64,000 nucleotides of DNA from Mesorhizobium sp. NZP2077 (GTDB lineage: Bacteria; Pseudomonadota; Alphaproteobacteria; Rhizobiales; Rhizobiaceae). The notes beneath the pieces are model-generated. The model was not told where the DNA came from, searched no databases, and was given only the letters and a program-made list of their open reading frames with translations. Each line of letters starts with the position of its first letter. The first letter of the stretch is position 1. The DNA lies in the NCBI RefSeq assembly GCF_013170805.1, contig NZ_CP051293.1:6826001-6890000 (forward strand), written 5' to 3'. The translations under genes were made by a program, and so were the position numbers. This document shows positions 10,001 to 18,461 of this stretch, piece by piece.

Positions 10001-10174
10001 GAGCGCTACGAGAATCTGAAAAAGTCTCTGGCTACCTATCGGCTGGCCTTTGGCCCGCCCCGGCAAGATGACTTGATCGAGCTGTTTTCGACGTTCGGAT
10101 CTGACGTCGTGGCGGAGCTAGCTGACTTACAAATCTCGCTCAGACCATCGAAGGTTGGCTCCTTCTCCTGTTGA
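7070..10174 (+). CDS. SNF2-type superfamily 2 helicase, third gene of putative defence operon
   Basis: The start at 7070 overlaps the PLD stop as ATGA. About 1034 residues. Helicase motifs in order: Q-like KPFQRATVDYV (13-23), Walker A DEVGLGKT (41-48), motif II as LDEF (about 248-251), motif III SATPY (about 301), and in the C-terminal lobe GLDFHP and QREGRVHRF (about 895-905, motif VI). The long insertion between lobes (about 400-850) is family-specific. Expected to be an ATP-driven DNA translocase cooperating with the PLD protein. It closes the operon; the next gene is convergent, about 150 bases on. Confidence 0.9.
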   Translation: MTYRADEHLKLLKPFQRATVDYVFRRLFTDASAMRQFLVADEVGLGKTMVARGVIAKAIEELTGKVDRIDVIYICSNQAIAEQNIKSLNVIGSATKPLNTRLTLLPLEIGQEGGIASRPINLISLTPGTALDLKSSLGTAKERALIYEMLRKRLGIRHGGVQRIFRGGVIAENWPVWTDWMRSQKISEEIFQKFNAAVGDEFIQRIREASELARSKKKPDYPADQRPAVIIGELRRVLARICVGALTPDLIILDEFQRFAELLHEHDEARAPEKAAAAELARALFSYSGPDGSTARLLLLSATPYRMLTINSDDPEEGNHYSDFLRTMRFLFGEDGAARVKELEKELSLFRRALQAMPETTSVARIQRDRVQHILSQVVARTERVDSTDDRNALVREFKPQLTIETGDLKEAKAVAHVAELVSAPGIVEYWKSSPYLLNFMRGYKLREKLQAVKLRPAKELRKAVRAAASHFISKEQVEGYEEIPIRNGRMRALAESAFQHGLDRALWIPPSRPSFGEPVPATKTLVFSDWSMVPDAIAAILSHDSSRRMSMTSDLVSRTSRPIGVEEMMPMLCPSPSLAAWVEPLALERRFGRAATYDQLMSQAREVLAERIDPECLSRLAKRSGRLLPIALEVEVGQGIDWGKVSAFEHDAHDEHGAMARTIEAISGALDGEDHLSDLDASEIYDKLAEFALGSPAICALRALARLCPELSLDDPALAGAAITIALGFRSLYNQPESRALLEESSPINYWRQITSHAARNDLAAVLDEYLHLIVESERAEQFDAVDRAHLIAAKLVEVVALRPAQITLDHWTAGRSRLQNKTFEVRARFAMRFATNAEEEKGVRRTTLVQAAFKSPFRPFVLASTSIGQEGLDFHPYCARVVHWNLPRNPVDIEQREGRVHRFKNHAVRRNVAAEFGRFALEGENGVPPWAGMFEAAQNQESAQGRAGDIVPYWLYPGEAKIERMVLIPPFSREVERYENLKKSLATYRLAFGPPRQDDLIELFSTFGSDVVAELADLQISLRPSKVGSFSC

Positions 10175-10320
10175 TGCGGCGCTGGAATAGCCATCGTCGT
10201 TGGTCGGATCGCGCAACCGGCAGCTTGGTGCGCGCTCGTTTAACGGACCCAGGTCGACTGGCGCCAAGGCGGGACAGAGGCGATATGGGCGTAAACTCCG
10301 AGGTCGGATCGAGTCTGCTT

Positions 10321-10911
10321 TCAGATGTCGGGCTCTGAAACGTCATCCTGACCACTATCTGAAAACCCCGGGGTGATGTCGCCCGCAAGCAGCTTCTCCT
10401 TCGAGAGCAACCCGGCATCCTCGAGCGCCTCGAAATCCGGCAGGTCGCGCAGCGTGTCGAGTCCAAACTCCAGCAGGAACTCTTTTGTGGTGACGTAGGT
10501 GTAGGGCGCACCGGGCGTCGGGCTACGCGGCCCGAAGGCGATGAAGCCGGCGCCGCGCAGGTGGCCGATCAGGTCGCGTGAAACTTCCTTGCCGAAGAAG
10601 GACGACAATTCTCCACGCGTGATCGGCTGAAAATAGGCGATGCACATCAGCACCAACACCTCGGATTGTGTCAGGTCGACTTCTCGCTCGCCGCCACCGA
10701 CGGCCGCGCGGATGGCGTCGGCATAGGCCGGCCGGGACAGATGCTTCCAGCCGCCGGCGACGGCGACGAGGTCATAGGGCCGTCCGCGCAGCTCCTCGCG
10801 GATGTCGTCGATGAGAAGATCGATGCTGCAGCTCTTGCCGACGATGCGTGCCAGCGTTTCGCGGCCGACGGGCTCGCTGGCGGCGAAGATGGTTGCTTCG
10901 ACCCGGTGCAT
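10321..10911 (-). CDS. scpB: ScpB-like segregation/condensation protein, N-terminus disturbed
   Basis: From residue 1 (MHRVEATIFAA) the protein follows the ScpB fold: two winged-helix domains with the conserved segments RPYDLVAVAGGW, LTQSEVLVLMCIAYFQPITRGEL and GAPYTYVTTKEFLLEFGLDTL. ScpB bridges ScpA/SMC in chromosome condensation; island-borne copies of this kind are common in rhizobia and may help element segregation. Homologues usually have an extra N-terminal leader including DRELDHLPPE. Here that leader exists but in another frame (about 10915-11030), so the protein either starts at 10911 or is damaged. Confidence 0.75.
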   Translation of the reverse strand: MHRVEATIFAASEPVGRETLARIVGKSCSIDLLIDDIREELRGRPYDLVAVAGGWKHLSRPAYADAIRAAVGGGEREVDLTQSEVLVLMCIAYFQPITRGELSSFFGKEVSRDLIGHLRGAGFIAFGPRSPTPGAPYTYVTTKEFLLEFGLDTLRDLPDFEALEDAGLLSKEKLLAGDITPGFSDSGQDDVSEPDI

Positions 10912-11025
10912 CCATTCGCTTCCGGCGGCAGGTGATCCAGTTCACGATCAAACAAATGGTCATTTGGTTGGCCGTGGCCTCCTTGCGCTCCCCCCTTCTC
11001 CTACGTGCACTCTCCGCCATCGTCT

Positions 11026-12054
11026 TCACAGCCCGTAGATGCGGAACGCGGGGCGGCCGGACAGTTCGCGGACGGCGCCGAGCTCGACCAGCCGGTCGAA
11101 CAGGCGGCGCAGGCCGCGGTCGCTCATTCCAGCGATCTTTTCCGAGGCAACGATCGCGTCGTCGGTCAGGAGCCTGTCGACAACAGCATCCGCTGCCTTG
11201 GCCCGGAGTTTCGGCGCGACGGCAAGCAGCCGGTCCGCGCGGCGCTCGAGCTCGGCGGAAAGATCAATGGCGCGCAGCGCGGCGCGCGCCTGCGCGCCCA
11301 GCAGGCTTTTGGCCCGATCGGCTTCCGTTTCGGCACCCGCAGCCAGAGCGGCAGTTGCCGGTCGACGCGGCCGGCCCGTACCCACAGCGAAGGCCGCCTC
11401 GCCGCCCAGCAACGGGATCGCATGCGTCCAGCCTAACCGCTGCGCGAGCAAGACATCGGCAAGCCAGGCTCCGAGAACGCGCCCGAAGCCGTAACGCTCC
11501 GCGGCCGCGAAGGCCCCGACCAGCGTTTCGACCGTCCCGGCGTTGGCGGCAAGCTGCCGGAGATCGTCCGTCAGATCGCTGACCGCCTCGTCATTGCGCG
11601 TGAGACCGAGATCTTCCAGCACCGCCGCGAGGTTTTTCTCCGTCAGCAGATCCTCCGCTGGCCTAGATGCCAGCCGACGCCAGGCGAGGAGCAAAAAACC
11701 GGCGGGTCCGACATTGTCGCCCGGTCGTGTGAGCAACACGGCGTCGCGCAGCGCGCTTTCATCCTCGACGCGGCCGGCCTGTTTTGCCGTTGCCGTGGCC
11801 GCCGAAAGCGCCAGGCGCTGCCGCCAGGCGCCGGCCCATCGCTCCTGCCGGCGGACCACCGCATCGAGCGCGCCGATGGTTGCGCCTGCGGCGAGCGTAA
11901 CGTCCTCAACACCTTTGCCCGCAAGGTTTTGCGCATCCGGGATGGCGCGGCGCAGCCAGGCCGGCACCGGTGCCATCGGCGCGGTCGGAGGGGTTCCGGC
12001 AGGCGTGGCGTGGTGACGTGCAGAAGGTCTGGGACGCAGAATCATCGAGGGCAC
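11026..12054 (-). CDS. DUF1403 family protein
   Basis: About 342 residues. It matches the DUF1403 pattern: a proline/arginine-rich leader, PVPAWLRRAIP, AGATIGALDAVVRRQERWAGAWRQRLAL, RDAVLLTRPGDNVGPAG, and a C-terminal winged-helix-like part (GLRRLFDRLVELGAVRELSGRPAFRIYGL). Function unknown. The family accompanies ScpB-like genes and relaxase genes in Hyphomicrobiales plasmids and islands, which is the arrangement here (scpB about 115 bases downstream, relaxase about 200 bases upstream). The C-terminal segment suggests DNA binding during segregation, which is an inference. Confidence 0.85.
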   Translation of the reverse strand: MPSMILRPRPSARHHATPAGTPPTAPMAPVPAWLRRAIPDAQNLAGKGVEDVTLAAGATIGALDAVVRRQERWAGAWRQRLALSAATATAKQAGRVEDESALRDAVLLTRPGDNVGPAGFLLLAWRRLASRPAEDLLTEKNLAAVLEDLGLTRNDEAVSDLTDDLRQLAANAGTVETLVGAFAAAERYGFGRVLGAWLADVLLAQRLGWTHAIPLLGGEAAFAVGTGRPRRPATAALAAGAETEADRAKSLLGAQARAALRAIDLSAELERRADRLLAVAPKLRAKAADAVVDRLLTDDAIVASEKIAGMSDRGLRRLFDRLVELGAVRELSGRPAFRIYGL

Positions 12055-12254
12055 GATGAATCATGGCGGCGCTTTTAGCAACAGAAATGGACGAAAAGCG
12101 CTGTGCTTGTCGTGCCTCAACAACGACTGATAATCTTGCATTATCAGCCGTTTAAATCGTCACGATATCCATACCTCTAAGTAAGCCGGCTAACCATGCA
12201 GCTCTCGACGGAGCGCGCTTTCTGCTGCGCGGACGAAGATTCCGTGCAGCCATG

Positions 12255-14225
12255 TCACGAAACACTCGGCCCGCTCCTCTGCCGCCCGATGGTCCATGAA
12301 ACCCCCTCCCCGCGCATGATCCCGGACACCTCCTTTCCGATGTACCGATCAAGCACCGGCCTCCATGGCACGAGCGTGAACTCGCGCGACTTATCGATCA
12401 CGGCATATTTGCCGCTGGCAAGCTCGACCGATCGGCGCAGCGTGCCTTCTATTCGTTCTCCAGGCTGCGCTTCGGCATACGAGAGACCGAGCTGATCCGA
12501 CAGCTGGCCGGCGACACGGTTCAGCTCGCGCTGGCGCAGGATCGAAATCATGTTGGCACGATAGACGACCCGGTCCTGTTCTTCGTGCGCGAGGCCTTGC
12601 GCGATCAGCCACTGCCGCCGACGGGCATGCGCCTCCCGCACCTCATGCCCGAAGCCTGAGTTGCGCAACGGCTCCGGTCTCTCGGCAACCAGGTTCCGGT
12701 CGAGCCAGGTGGCGCCTTCGAAGCTGACTTGGCGTTCCAGCGGCATTGATGAGAGCTTCTCGACTATCACAGGCTCGACCCTGGCCCGCAGGCGCTCGTA
12801 TTCCGCGACACGATCGAGATGATCCGGCGCGATGATCCAGGTGCCATTCGGCTCGCGCTCCACGCCGCCGGTGGAGCGCCGGATCGCCTCCAGCCGGCGG
12901 ATATGCGTCTCGGCAAAGCTTTCGGTGGCGAACGCATCATGCTTGAGGTGCATATCGACGCTGTAACGGCCGCCGTGTGCGGTAGCGATGTCGGCGATTG
13001 TACGGTCGACTTGCCTGGGCTTGGTATCCCTCGACGTGACACGCACGATGCAGCCGTCGGGCGTCGGTTCTGTCAACTCGCCTTTGCCGATGTCTATCCA
13101 ATGGCTTTTGCCGTCAACGCCGTCGACGATGAGGTAATGCCGATCGTTGATTTCGTCGGCGAGCCCGCGCGCGACGAGGCGGCCGACGACCGGTGGGGAG
13201 GGCTCTTCACGTCGATCGTGGACAAGGTAATCGGCGGCACTGCGAGCGAGCCCCTTGCCAGTCAGTTCGCGGTGCATGGTCTTGATGATGTCGCCGCGTT
13301 CGCCGGTGCGGCGCAGCGTGGCTTCCAGCTCATCATCCAGGCGCCAGCGGACCGGGTCGACCTCCTCGGCTAAGCCCATCCGCTCGAGCTTGCGCAGACG
13401 GCCTTGATGCAGCGTCTGGCGAAAGGCGTCGCGGCCGTCCGTAGAAACAAGTCGGTCCTCATCGCGCATGCGCAGCAGCTGCCGGTCGATGCTGGTGAAG
13501 CGTTCCTGCTCCATTTCCTGGCGCAAGCGCTGTTCAATCTCGCGGTCGGTGCGGGGACCGAGGTCGAGGCTCACCAGTTCGGCCGCCCGTTCGCGGATGC
13601 CGCTCGAAATATACTCCCGCGCGATGACGAGGTTTTCGCCGCGATCATCCTTGCCGCGGACAATGATATGGGTGTGCGGATGGCCGGTGTTGAAATGGTC
13701 GACGGCAACCCAGTCGAGCCTGGTGCCGAGATCCTCCTCCATCTGCGCCATGAGCCGCCGCGTCAGCGACTTGAGGTCGTCATACTCAATGCCGTCTTCC
13801 GGTGCGACGATAAAGCGGAATTGATGCCGGTCGCTATCCGCGCGATCGACGAAGGCCTTACTGTCGATGCGATCACTGCCGGGGCCATAGAGTTTGCCGG
13901 GTTCGCCTTCCCTGGTGACGCCATCGCGATGGATGTAGCGCAGATGCGCACGCGCCCCGTCCGCACCCTTGCCGGCCAGCTTCACAATCCGCGCCTTGAC
14001 CATCACCCGCCGCTGCCGGAAGGCGGCATACCGGTCGCGTGACTTGAGCAGCGCGGCCGCCGCCCCGCCGCGGCCTGTCCGGCTCCCCGTGAAGCGACCG
14101 CCGTGCTGGAGGCGGCCGCCGGCTCGGTTGATCGCTGCCTTGACCTGGCCGGCATAGCGCTTGCCTGCATTCGAGCCGCGCGAGCCGATCTTGCCGAGCT
14201 TCGGCCTGAACTCATCGTCCTGCAT
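12255..14225 (-). CDS. rlxS: Relaxase, VirD2-like with DUF3363 domain (RlxS type)
   Basis: 656 residues, full length. The N-terminus begins with the typical DDEFRPKLGKI and a basic glycine-rich leader. The relaxase domain spans about 75-240 with the HUH-type metal site HPHTH at 182-186. The DUF3363 region (about 300-650) ends in the usual GEGVSWTIGRQRSGPSV. This is the relaxase type named RlxS on Mesorhizobium symbiosis ICEs, which nicks oriT and leads the strand into the recipient. It lies downstream of rdfS-like, traF-like and transglycosylase genes on the same strand. oriT should be nearby but I cannot identify it. Confidence 0.92.
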   Translation of the reverse strand: MQDDEFRPKLGKIGSRGSNAGKRYAGQVKAAINRAGGRLQHGGRFTGSRTGRGGAAAALLKSRDRYAAFRQRRVMVKARIVKLAGKGADGARAHLRYIHRDGVTREGEPGKLYGPGSDRIDSKAFVDRADSDRHQFRFIVAPEDGIEYDDLKSLTRRLMAQMEEDLGTRLDWVAVDHFNTGHPHTHIIVRGKDDRGENLVIAREYISSGIRERAAELVSLDLGPRTDREIEQRLRQEMEQERFTSIDRQLLRMRDEDRLVSTDGRDAFRQTLHQGRLRKLERMGLAEEVDPVRWRLDDELEATLRRTGERGDIIKTMHRELTGKGLARSAADYLVHDRREEPSPPVVGRLVARGLADEINDRHYLIVDGVDGKSHWIDIGKGELTEPTPDGCIVRVTSRDTKPRQVDRTIADIATAHGGRYSVDMHLKHDAFATESFAETHIRRLEAIRRSTGGVEREPNGTWIIAPDHLDRVAEYERLRARVEPVIVEKLSSMPLERQVSFEGATWLDRNLVAERPEPLRNSGFGHEVREAHARRRQWLIAQGLAHEEQDRVVYRANMISILRQRELNRVAGQLSDQLGLSYAEAQPGERIEGTLRRSVELASGKYAVIDKSREFTLVPWRPVLDRYIGKEVSGIMRGEGVSWTIGRQRSGPSVS

Positions 14226-14415
14226 ACCAGCCTCCGGGCAAATTCAAGCGAAACCTGAGTCTCGCTGGCCCACCCTCCTGGCGCCGCCGGCAGCCTCCGG
14301 CAAAAACGATGTGCAGACAAAGGCCTCGCCGCCTCATGGAGGCGGTGCCTTTATCTTGCCTTACGCGCCCCTCGCCTTAAGCGTCCCCGGCCCCTCCCGG
14401 ATGCCCTCAACAACG

Positions 14416-15099
14416 CTAGCCATTGTGCTTCCTTGGCCGCGCGCGATCCCTGCCGAGCGGCACGAAAAGGCCGCCATTCGTTTCACCGGCGCGAACACCG
14501 TCGCGAAGGAAGAACAAAGAGCGTCCGGAGGGAGCGTTCCGCCCCTTTGAAGTTGTGGATTGGCCTTTGAATTCGTTCATGTCGGCCGCCGAAATCCCCG
14601 TCGCCTCAAGCTGTTTCAGATAGGCAACGGTCTCTTTCGGCAGCGGCCTTCGAAGCTTCAAATGGCCTTGATAGCGCTCGGGTCCAGCGTTGTAGGCGGC
14701 AAACAGGCCGGGGAATCCGAAACGCTTATACATGGCGCTGAGATAGGCGGTTCCGGCCAAGATGTTGTCGCGCGGATCGTGCGGGTCGGCTCCCAGACCG
14801 TGCTCGACGCGCATCTCCTGATAGGTGCCGGGCATCACCTGCATGAGGCCCATGGCGCCGGCGCGGGAGGTGATGGGACGGCCATCGAGGACGGTCTTGC
14901 CGCGGCTTTCGGCATCGATGACGGCGCAAATCCAGGCCTGGGGAATGTGGAAGCGTGCGCTTGCTTCCGATACGAAGTGCTGCCATCGTTGCAGCTGCGG
15001 ACTTTGGGAGATGACGGCTGGCTCAGCGCCGGTCGAGGCGGAACAGGCGCATGGCGCGACGGCGATCATGCCGAGCATCAGGAGGGTCATTCGGTCCAT
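14416..15099 (-). CDS. Lytic transglycosylase of the transfer apparatus
   Basis: 227 residues with a signal sequence (residues 1-20, Cys-rich). SLT domain from about 45 to 165: catalytic Glu in IDAESRG, then GAMGLMQVMPGTY and the AYNAGP motif. It would cleave peptidoglycan to let the type IV secretion channel through the cell wall (VirB1-like role). Its start lies within the 3' end of the traF-like gene (13-base overlap), so the two are translationally coupled. The C-terminal 50 residues are basic and family-poor. Confidence 0.9.
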   Translation of the reverse strand: MDRMTLLMLGMIAVAPCACSASTGAEPAVISQSPQLQRWQHFVSEASARFHIPQAWICAVIDAESRGKTVLDGRPITSRAGAMGLMQVMPGTYQEMRVEHGLGADPHDPRDNILAGTAYLSAMYKRFGFPGLFAAYNAGPERYQGHLKLRRPLPKETVAYLKQLEATGISAADMNEFKGQSTTSKGRNAPSGRSLFFLRDGVRAGETNGGLFVPLGRDRARPRKHNG

Positions 15100-15635
15100 A
15101 GCGGCACCAGCCTCCCGATGATGTTTTCGGCCGGCACCGGCCCGAAATATCGACTGTCGAAGGAGTGATTTTTCTCGTTGCCGAGCAGGAAAACCTCGTC
15201 ATGGGCGAGCGCTCGGCAGCCGTTCCACCAGGGCAGCGGACGGCCTTGCGTGTCGATTTTGAGCCGACGGGCGACGATCTCGCCGCCGATGATGATGGCA
15301 TTACTAAAGGCGCAGACATGCTCGTACGGCAGCGCGGCGAGACGCTTCACCAGCGGTATATTGCGAGGCAGATAGCCGCGTTGGTCGGCGAGATAGGCAA
15401 CGAAGCCAGGCGGGCGGGCGAGCACAAGATCGCCGCGCGCAGGCGTGCCAGACCCAACGCGATAGAGACCGACCGGCGCGCTAGCCGAGGCGTTCCAGAC
15501 CAGCAAGGGAGACGGCTTTGGGAGCGCCGTGAAGCCTGTCAGGCTCAGGCCAATCGCGGCGATGGCGATTGCCTTGCGCGCCCGAACGCGCCGCAAACGG
15601 CTGCCGATCAGATGGATGGAAGGCCGCCGGCTCAT
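15087..15635 (-). CDS. traF: S26-family signal peptidase, TraF type
   Basis: 182 residues with an N-terminal membrane segment (about 23-42). The serine protease motif SASAPVGLYRV holds the likely nucleophile Ser and the VKRLAALP segment holds the general-base Lys; GNEKNHSFDSRYFGPV is the conserved C-terminal block of conjugative TraF peptidases. TraF enzymes process or cyclise the conjugative pilin. It overlaps the rdfS-like gene by 4 bases (ATGA) and the transglycosylase gene by 13, forming one operon with them. Confidence 0.88.
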   Translation of the reverse strand: MSRRPSIHLIGSRLRRVRARKAIAIAAIGLSLTGFTALPKPSPLLVWNASASAPVGLYRVGSGTPARGDLVLARPPGFVAYLADQRGYLPRNIPLVKRLAALPYEHVCAFSNAIIIGGEIVARRLKIDTQGRPLPWWNGCRALAHDEVFLLGNEKNHSFDSRYFGPVPAENIIGRLVPLWTE

Positions 15636-15901
15636 GAGCGGTCTCCCTCGTCGGCTGAGCCGGAACCGCCCTTGTCATCGTCGGAGCCAAGTTCTGGCGG
15701 GCGGCCTTTCGACCAGTCGTCGAGTTCGTCGATGTGGTAGCGGACATAGCGGCCGTGCTTGCGGTATTTCGGGCCGCCGCCGGTCAGCCGCATCTTTTCC
15801 AGGGTGCGCTGGGACAGGCCGATATAGAAGGCAGCCTGAGCGGTGTTCAGAAACGGACTGCCCTTCTTGGCGCGGGCCGCGCGGTCGTTTTCGTCGTCCA
15901 T
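15632..15901 (-). CDS. rdfS: Excisionase-type HTH protein (RdfS-like)
   Basis: 89 residues. A MerR/excisionase-style helix-turn-helix occupies about 17-66 (LNTAQAAFYIGLSQRTLEKMR then GGPKYRKHGRYVRYHIDELDDW), followed by an acidic tail. The size, sequence and place at the head of the traF operon agree with RdfS, the recombination directionality factor of Mesorhizobium symbiosis ICEs, which steers the integrase to excision and helps switch on transfer genes. Assignment rests on recognition of the pattern and synteny; another AlpA-like regulator is possible. No integrase gene lies in the window. Confidence 0.7.
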   Translation of the reverse strand: MDDENDRAARAKKGSPFLNTAQAAFYIGLSQRTLEKMRLTGGGPKYRKHGRYVRYHIDELDDWSKGRPPELGSDDDKGGSGSADEGDRS

Positions 15902-16064
15902 GATGGTCCTCGTTTCGCTTCGGACAAGCGACCGCGAGGATCGGCGAACGAGGTCGTCGTGGGGACGGGCGAAGAGTCGGGTGGGAGTTTTCGCCGCCCC
16001 TTCGGGCGAGCGTCGGCGGGAAACCCCCGCGCCGAGTTGCGGCGCGAGGGCTTGAGCCGGCCGG

Positions 16065-16388
16065 TCAGTCGGCCGGGTTCCAGATGACGGCGTAGGTGTC
16101 TTGATCGTCTTGGCCGGCGGCGCGGCCGAGATTGGCGTAGAGCTTGCGCGGACCGAACTCCGGTGCGGCGATGGACAAGCTCACATAGTCGTTGCCGGAA
16201 GTCTCCCCGGTTCGGATCCAGCCGGCGCCGACCTCCACGCCCTGCGTCAGCACCCGGAAGTCGGGATGGTTGTCGGCGGACTTGCTCCGATTGGGCACGA
16301 TGTCGATGTCGGCGCGGACGCTGAGTGTCCTGAGCTGGCCTTTGTAGCTGCCGTTTTCCTGCTTGTTGACGTAACCGATCGCGGTCAT
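16065..16388 (-). CDS. DUF736 family protein
   Basis: 107 residues starting at MTAIGYV, preceded by an AGGAGA ribosome site. The typical DUF736 pattern is complete: GSYKGQLRTLSVRADI, NRSKSADNHPDFRVL, VEVGAGWIRTG, YVSLSIAAPEFGPRKLYANLG. These small beta-rich proteins are very common on alphaproteobacterial plasmids and ICEs beside transfer genes; function unknown, possibly nucleic-acid binding. It sits upstream of rdfS-like on the same strand, about 160 bases away. Confidence 0.92.
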   Translation of the reverse strand: MTAIGYVNKQENGSYKGQLRTLSVRADIDIVPNRSKSADNHPDFRVLTQGVEVGAGWIRTGETSGNDYVSLSIAAPEFGPRKLYANLGRAAGQDDQDTYAVIWNPAD

Positions 16389-16606
16389 TTTCCTGTCTCC
16401 TTTTGCTGTCGCCGGGGACCATTCCCCTGCGATGGCGGACCGTGATGGGCGCGTCCGGACCGCCCGAACCCGGCAGGGCCGCAGCGGCAGCGAAGGACCC
16501 GAGCGGGCAGCTTTTTTGAAGCGAAGCGGGCGCGAGGAAGCCGCGTCATGCGGCGGGGAAAAAAGCTGGTGGCGAGGGTTTCGGGCGGGCTGGAACCGCC
16601 CATAGG

Positions 16607-17119
16607 TCAATGAGCCAGCCGCAGGGGAATGGTCCTCAAGACGTGTGGGGACAGGTCGCGTGATCGGGTGAGCACAACAAACGATCGGAACGCGTGCGGC
16701 GGGTTCCGCACGCTCAACACCGTGCCGGATCGATAAATGTGCCCGTGCACCGGAAGCTCCAGCAGGCATCTCGGCGTGGTAATCGAGCACTGGCAAGGGC
16801 GAGCTTTGGCGGCCGGATATTGTTGCCGGAGGCGGGGTCCAAGGGACGGAACGTGCAGCCAACGCGCCCCGGAGAGGCGCCAACCCTCGGCTATCGACGA
16901 GCCGCCTCGGCATGGCGGACTCATTCGAGGGTAAACAGCGACCGGGTCTTGGTCGAAATCCGCATCAGCAGGTTCCCGTGGAGCGAAACCGATCGTCTCG
17001 GCGTGATCGAGGAATTCGACCACATTGATACCGATGGCCTTCGCGAGGTCCGCCTGGCTGAGACCAGACGCTTTTCTTATATCGACGCGGACATACCCGG
17101 GTGATCGGCCAGCCGCCAT
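16607..17119 (-). CDS. Doubtful open frame, possible HTH remnant
   Basis: The first 55 residues contain SGLSQADLAKAIGINVVEF, which reads like the first helices of an HTH_3 (Cro/CI) domain. The remaining 115 residues have biased, arginine/proline-rich composition with no family resemblance, as in noncoding high-GC DNA read in a wrong frame. It may be a frameshifted regulator whose 5' end survives. No clear ribosome site decides the start. Confidence 0.25.
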   Translation of the reverse strand: MAAGRSPGYVRVDIRKASGLSQADLAKAIGINVVEFLDHAETIGFAPREPADADFDQDPVAVYPRMSPPCRGGSSIAEGWRLSGARWLHVPSLGPRLRQQYPAAKARPCQCSITTPRCLLELPVHGHIYRSGTVLSVRNPPHAFRSFVVLTRSRDLSPHVLRTIPLRLAH

Positions 17120-17984
17120 CCGCCAAGGTTAGGTCGTTCCTAGCGGCGCGGCGGGCACGGCTGAGCCCGCGTCCGAAGTCGACGAGGAAAGGGTATTGCT
17201 CCCCCGATTTCCGAAGAAGGCCACTGGTCGCAATTGCCCCTGTGGGCCGTGGCGATCTTTTGGTCGCGCTTGCGACATTCTTGTCAGCCTTCGGGACACA
17301 ACAATGTTTTCGGATAGGCGCGCACGAGGGAGCAAATCAAGGAATCTCAATCATGCAAACGCCGTGACGCCCAGCCGGACTCGATCCTCACGGCGTGGAG
17401 ACCGGCGCGCCGTGCTGAAGAGCTCGAAGGTGTCAAAGGCCTTCCTCGACAGGGGACCAGCAACAGCGCGATCGTAGGCGCGACGGCCGCGTCTTCGCAG
17501 ATCGCAGCCTGCGCACGCAATTACACGCTAGAGACAAAGCCTTACGCGGTCGATGCCGGCGTGTGGCAATGCATCGGCTCGGCCCGTCCGGAACGGTTTT
17601 CGCCTTCCCTTGCCGGTGCGGAAGTTCTGACTATTCCGACAGTACAGCACCTTTGCTCGGTCCGGGTGACCAAGCGATTGTGCGGCGCGCGCGGTCTCGG
17701 TCAAGGCACGGCGCCCTGCTCAAGCCGACAGGGCTTCGGCAAAAGATAGTCCGATTCGGTGCCCCCAAATGCAATGGCATAGCGCTTGCTGTTATCCGTT
17801 AGAGCCCATCAAAGCACGTAGAAAGCTATGAACAGAACCATGGCAAAAACACGAAGTTCCATACCAGCGCCCAAGGAGACCGTGCACGTTTGCGCCGAAC
17901 GTCCCCTCCAGACGTCCCTCCTCCGGTATCTGATTTGCTATGGCTGGTTCGAGACTGACGGAGCCGTGGCGCTCGCCCAATTGT
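17120..17984. other. Stretch without recognisable gene
   Basis: About 860 bases between the conjugation backbone and the rpoN remnant. Only short, mutually overlapping frames occur and none resembles a known protein. It marks the boundary between the backbone and the symbiosis segment and probably holds decayed coding DNA. Confidence 0.5.
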
Positions 17985-18405
17985 CGCTTACCCGCCTCCG
18001 CCAGGAGGATGCCTTTTTTGGAACACGGCATCGACCAAGTGCGGCCTCTCGGGCCCAGGACTGTCGTCGACGCGATCAAAGTGCATCAGGCGACGGTAAG
18101 CCGGGTGACGTCGAACACATACATGCAGACCCCGCGCGAAGTGTTCGAACTGAAGTATTTTTTCACCGTCGCGAGCGCGTCCTCCCAAGGTGGCGACGCG
18201 CGGTCCCCCCCGAAGCTGTCCGCCATCGGATCAAGGCGACAATCGCCGACGAATCGCAAGATGACGAGCTTTCCGACGACGACATCGTCGTCCGGCCCAA
18301 GGAAAGGGCCATCGATTTGCGCGCCGCACCGTCACAAAATATCGCGAAGCGATGAACATCCCCTCGTCCGTGCAATGCCGCAGGGAATGGCGCTTCTGGC
18401 GTTAA
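17985..18405 (+). pseudogene. rpoN: 3' remnant of rpoN (sigma-54), frameshifted
   Basis: Three successive frames together restore the end of RNA polymerase sigma-54. The first reads FLEHGIDQVRPL and then VHQATVSRVTSNTYMQTPREVFELKYFFT; the next frame reads AVRHRIKATIADESQDDELSDDDIV; the third reads RRTVTKYREAMNIPSSVQ. These are the core-to-RpoN-box segments of the DNA-binding half, including the AREEAMIPSS-type end. At least two frameshifts and no N-terminal two thirds mean it is dead. rpoN copies do occur on symbiosis islands, where sigma-54 is needed for nif genes. Confidence 0.85.
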
Positions 18406-18461
18406 TGCGGGTCAACGCAGCCACCCGAGTTTGCAGCACATCCAAACTGGAGACCCTGTTG

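Noticed and set aside
13404..14042. Long plus-strand frames opposite the relaxase gene
   Set aside because: High-GC antisense shadow of rlxS; no motif and no ribosome site.
17940..18461. N-terminal extension of the MFS transporter
   Set aside because: This stretch contains the sigma-54 remnant in shifting frames; the MFS start with GGAG is at 18462.
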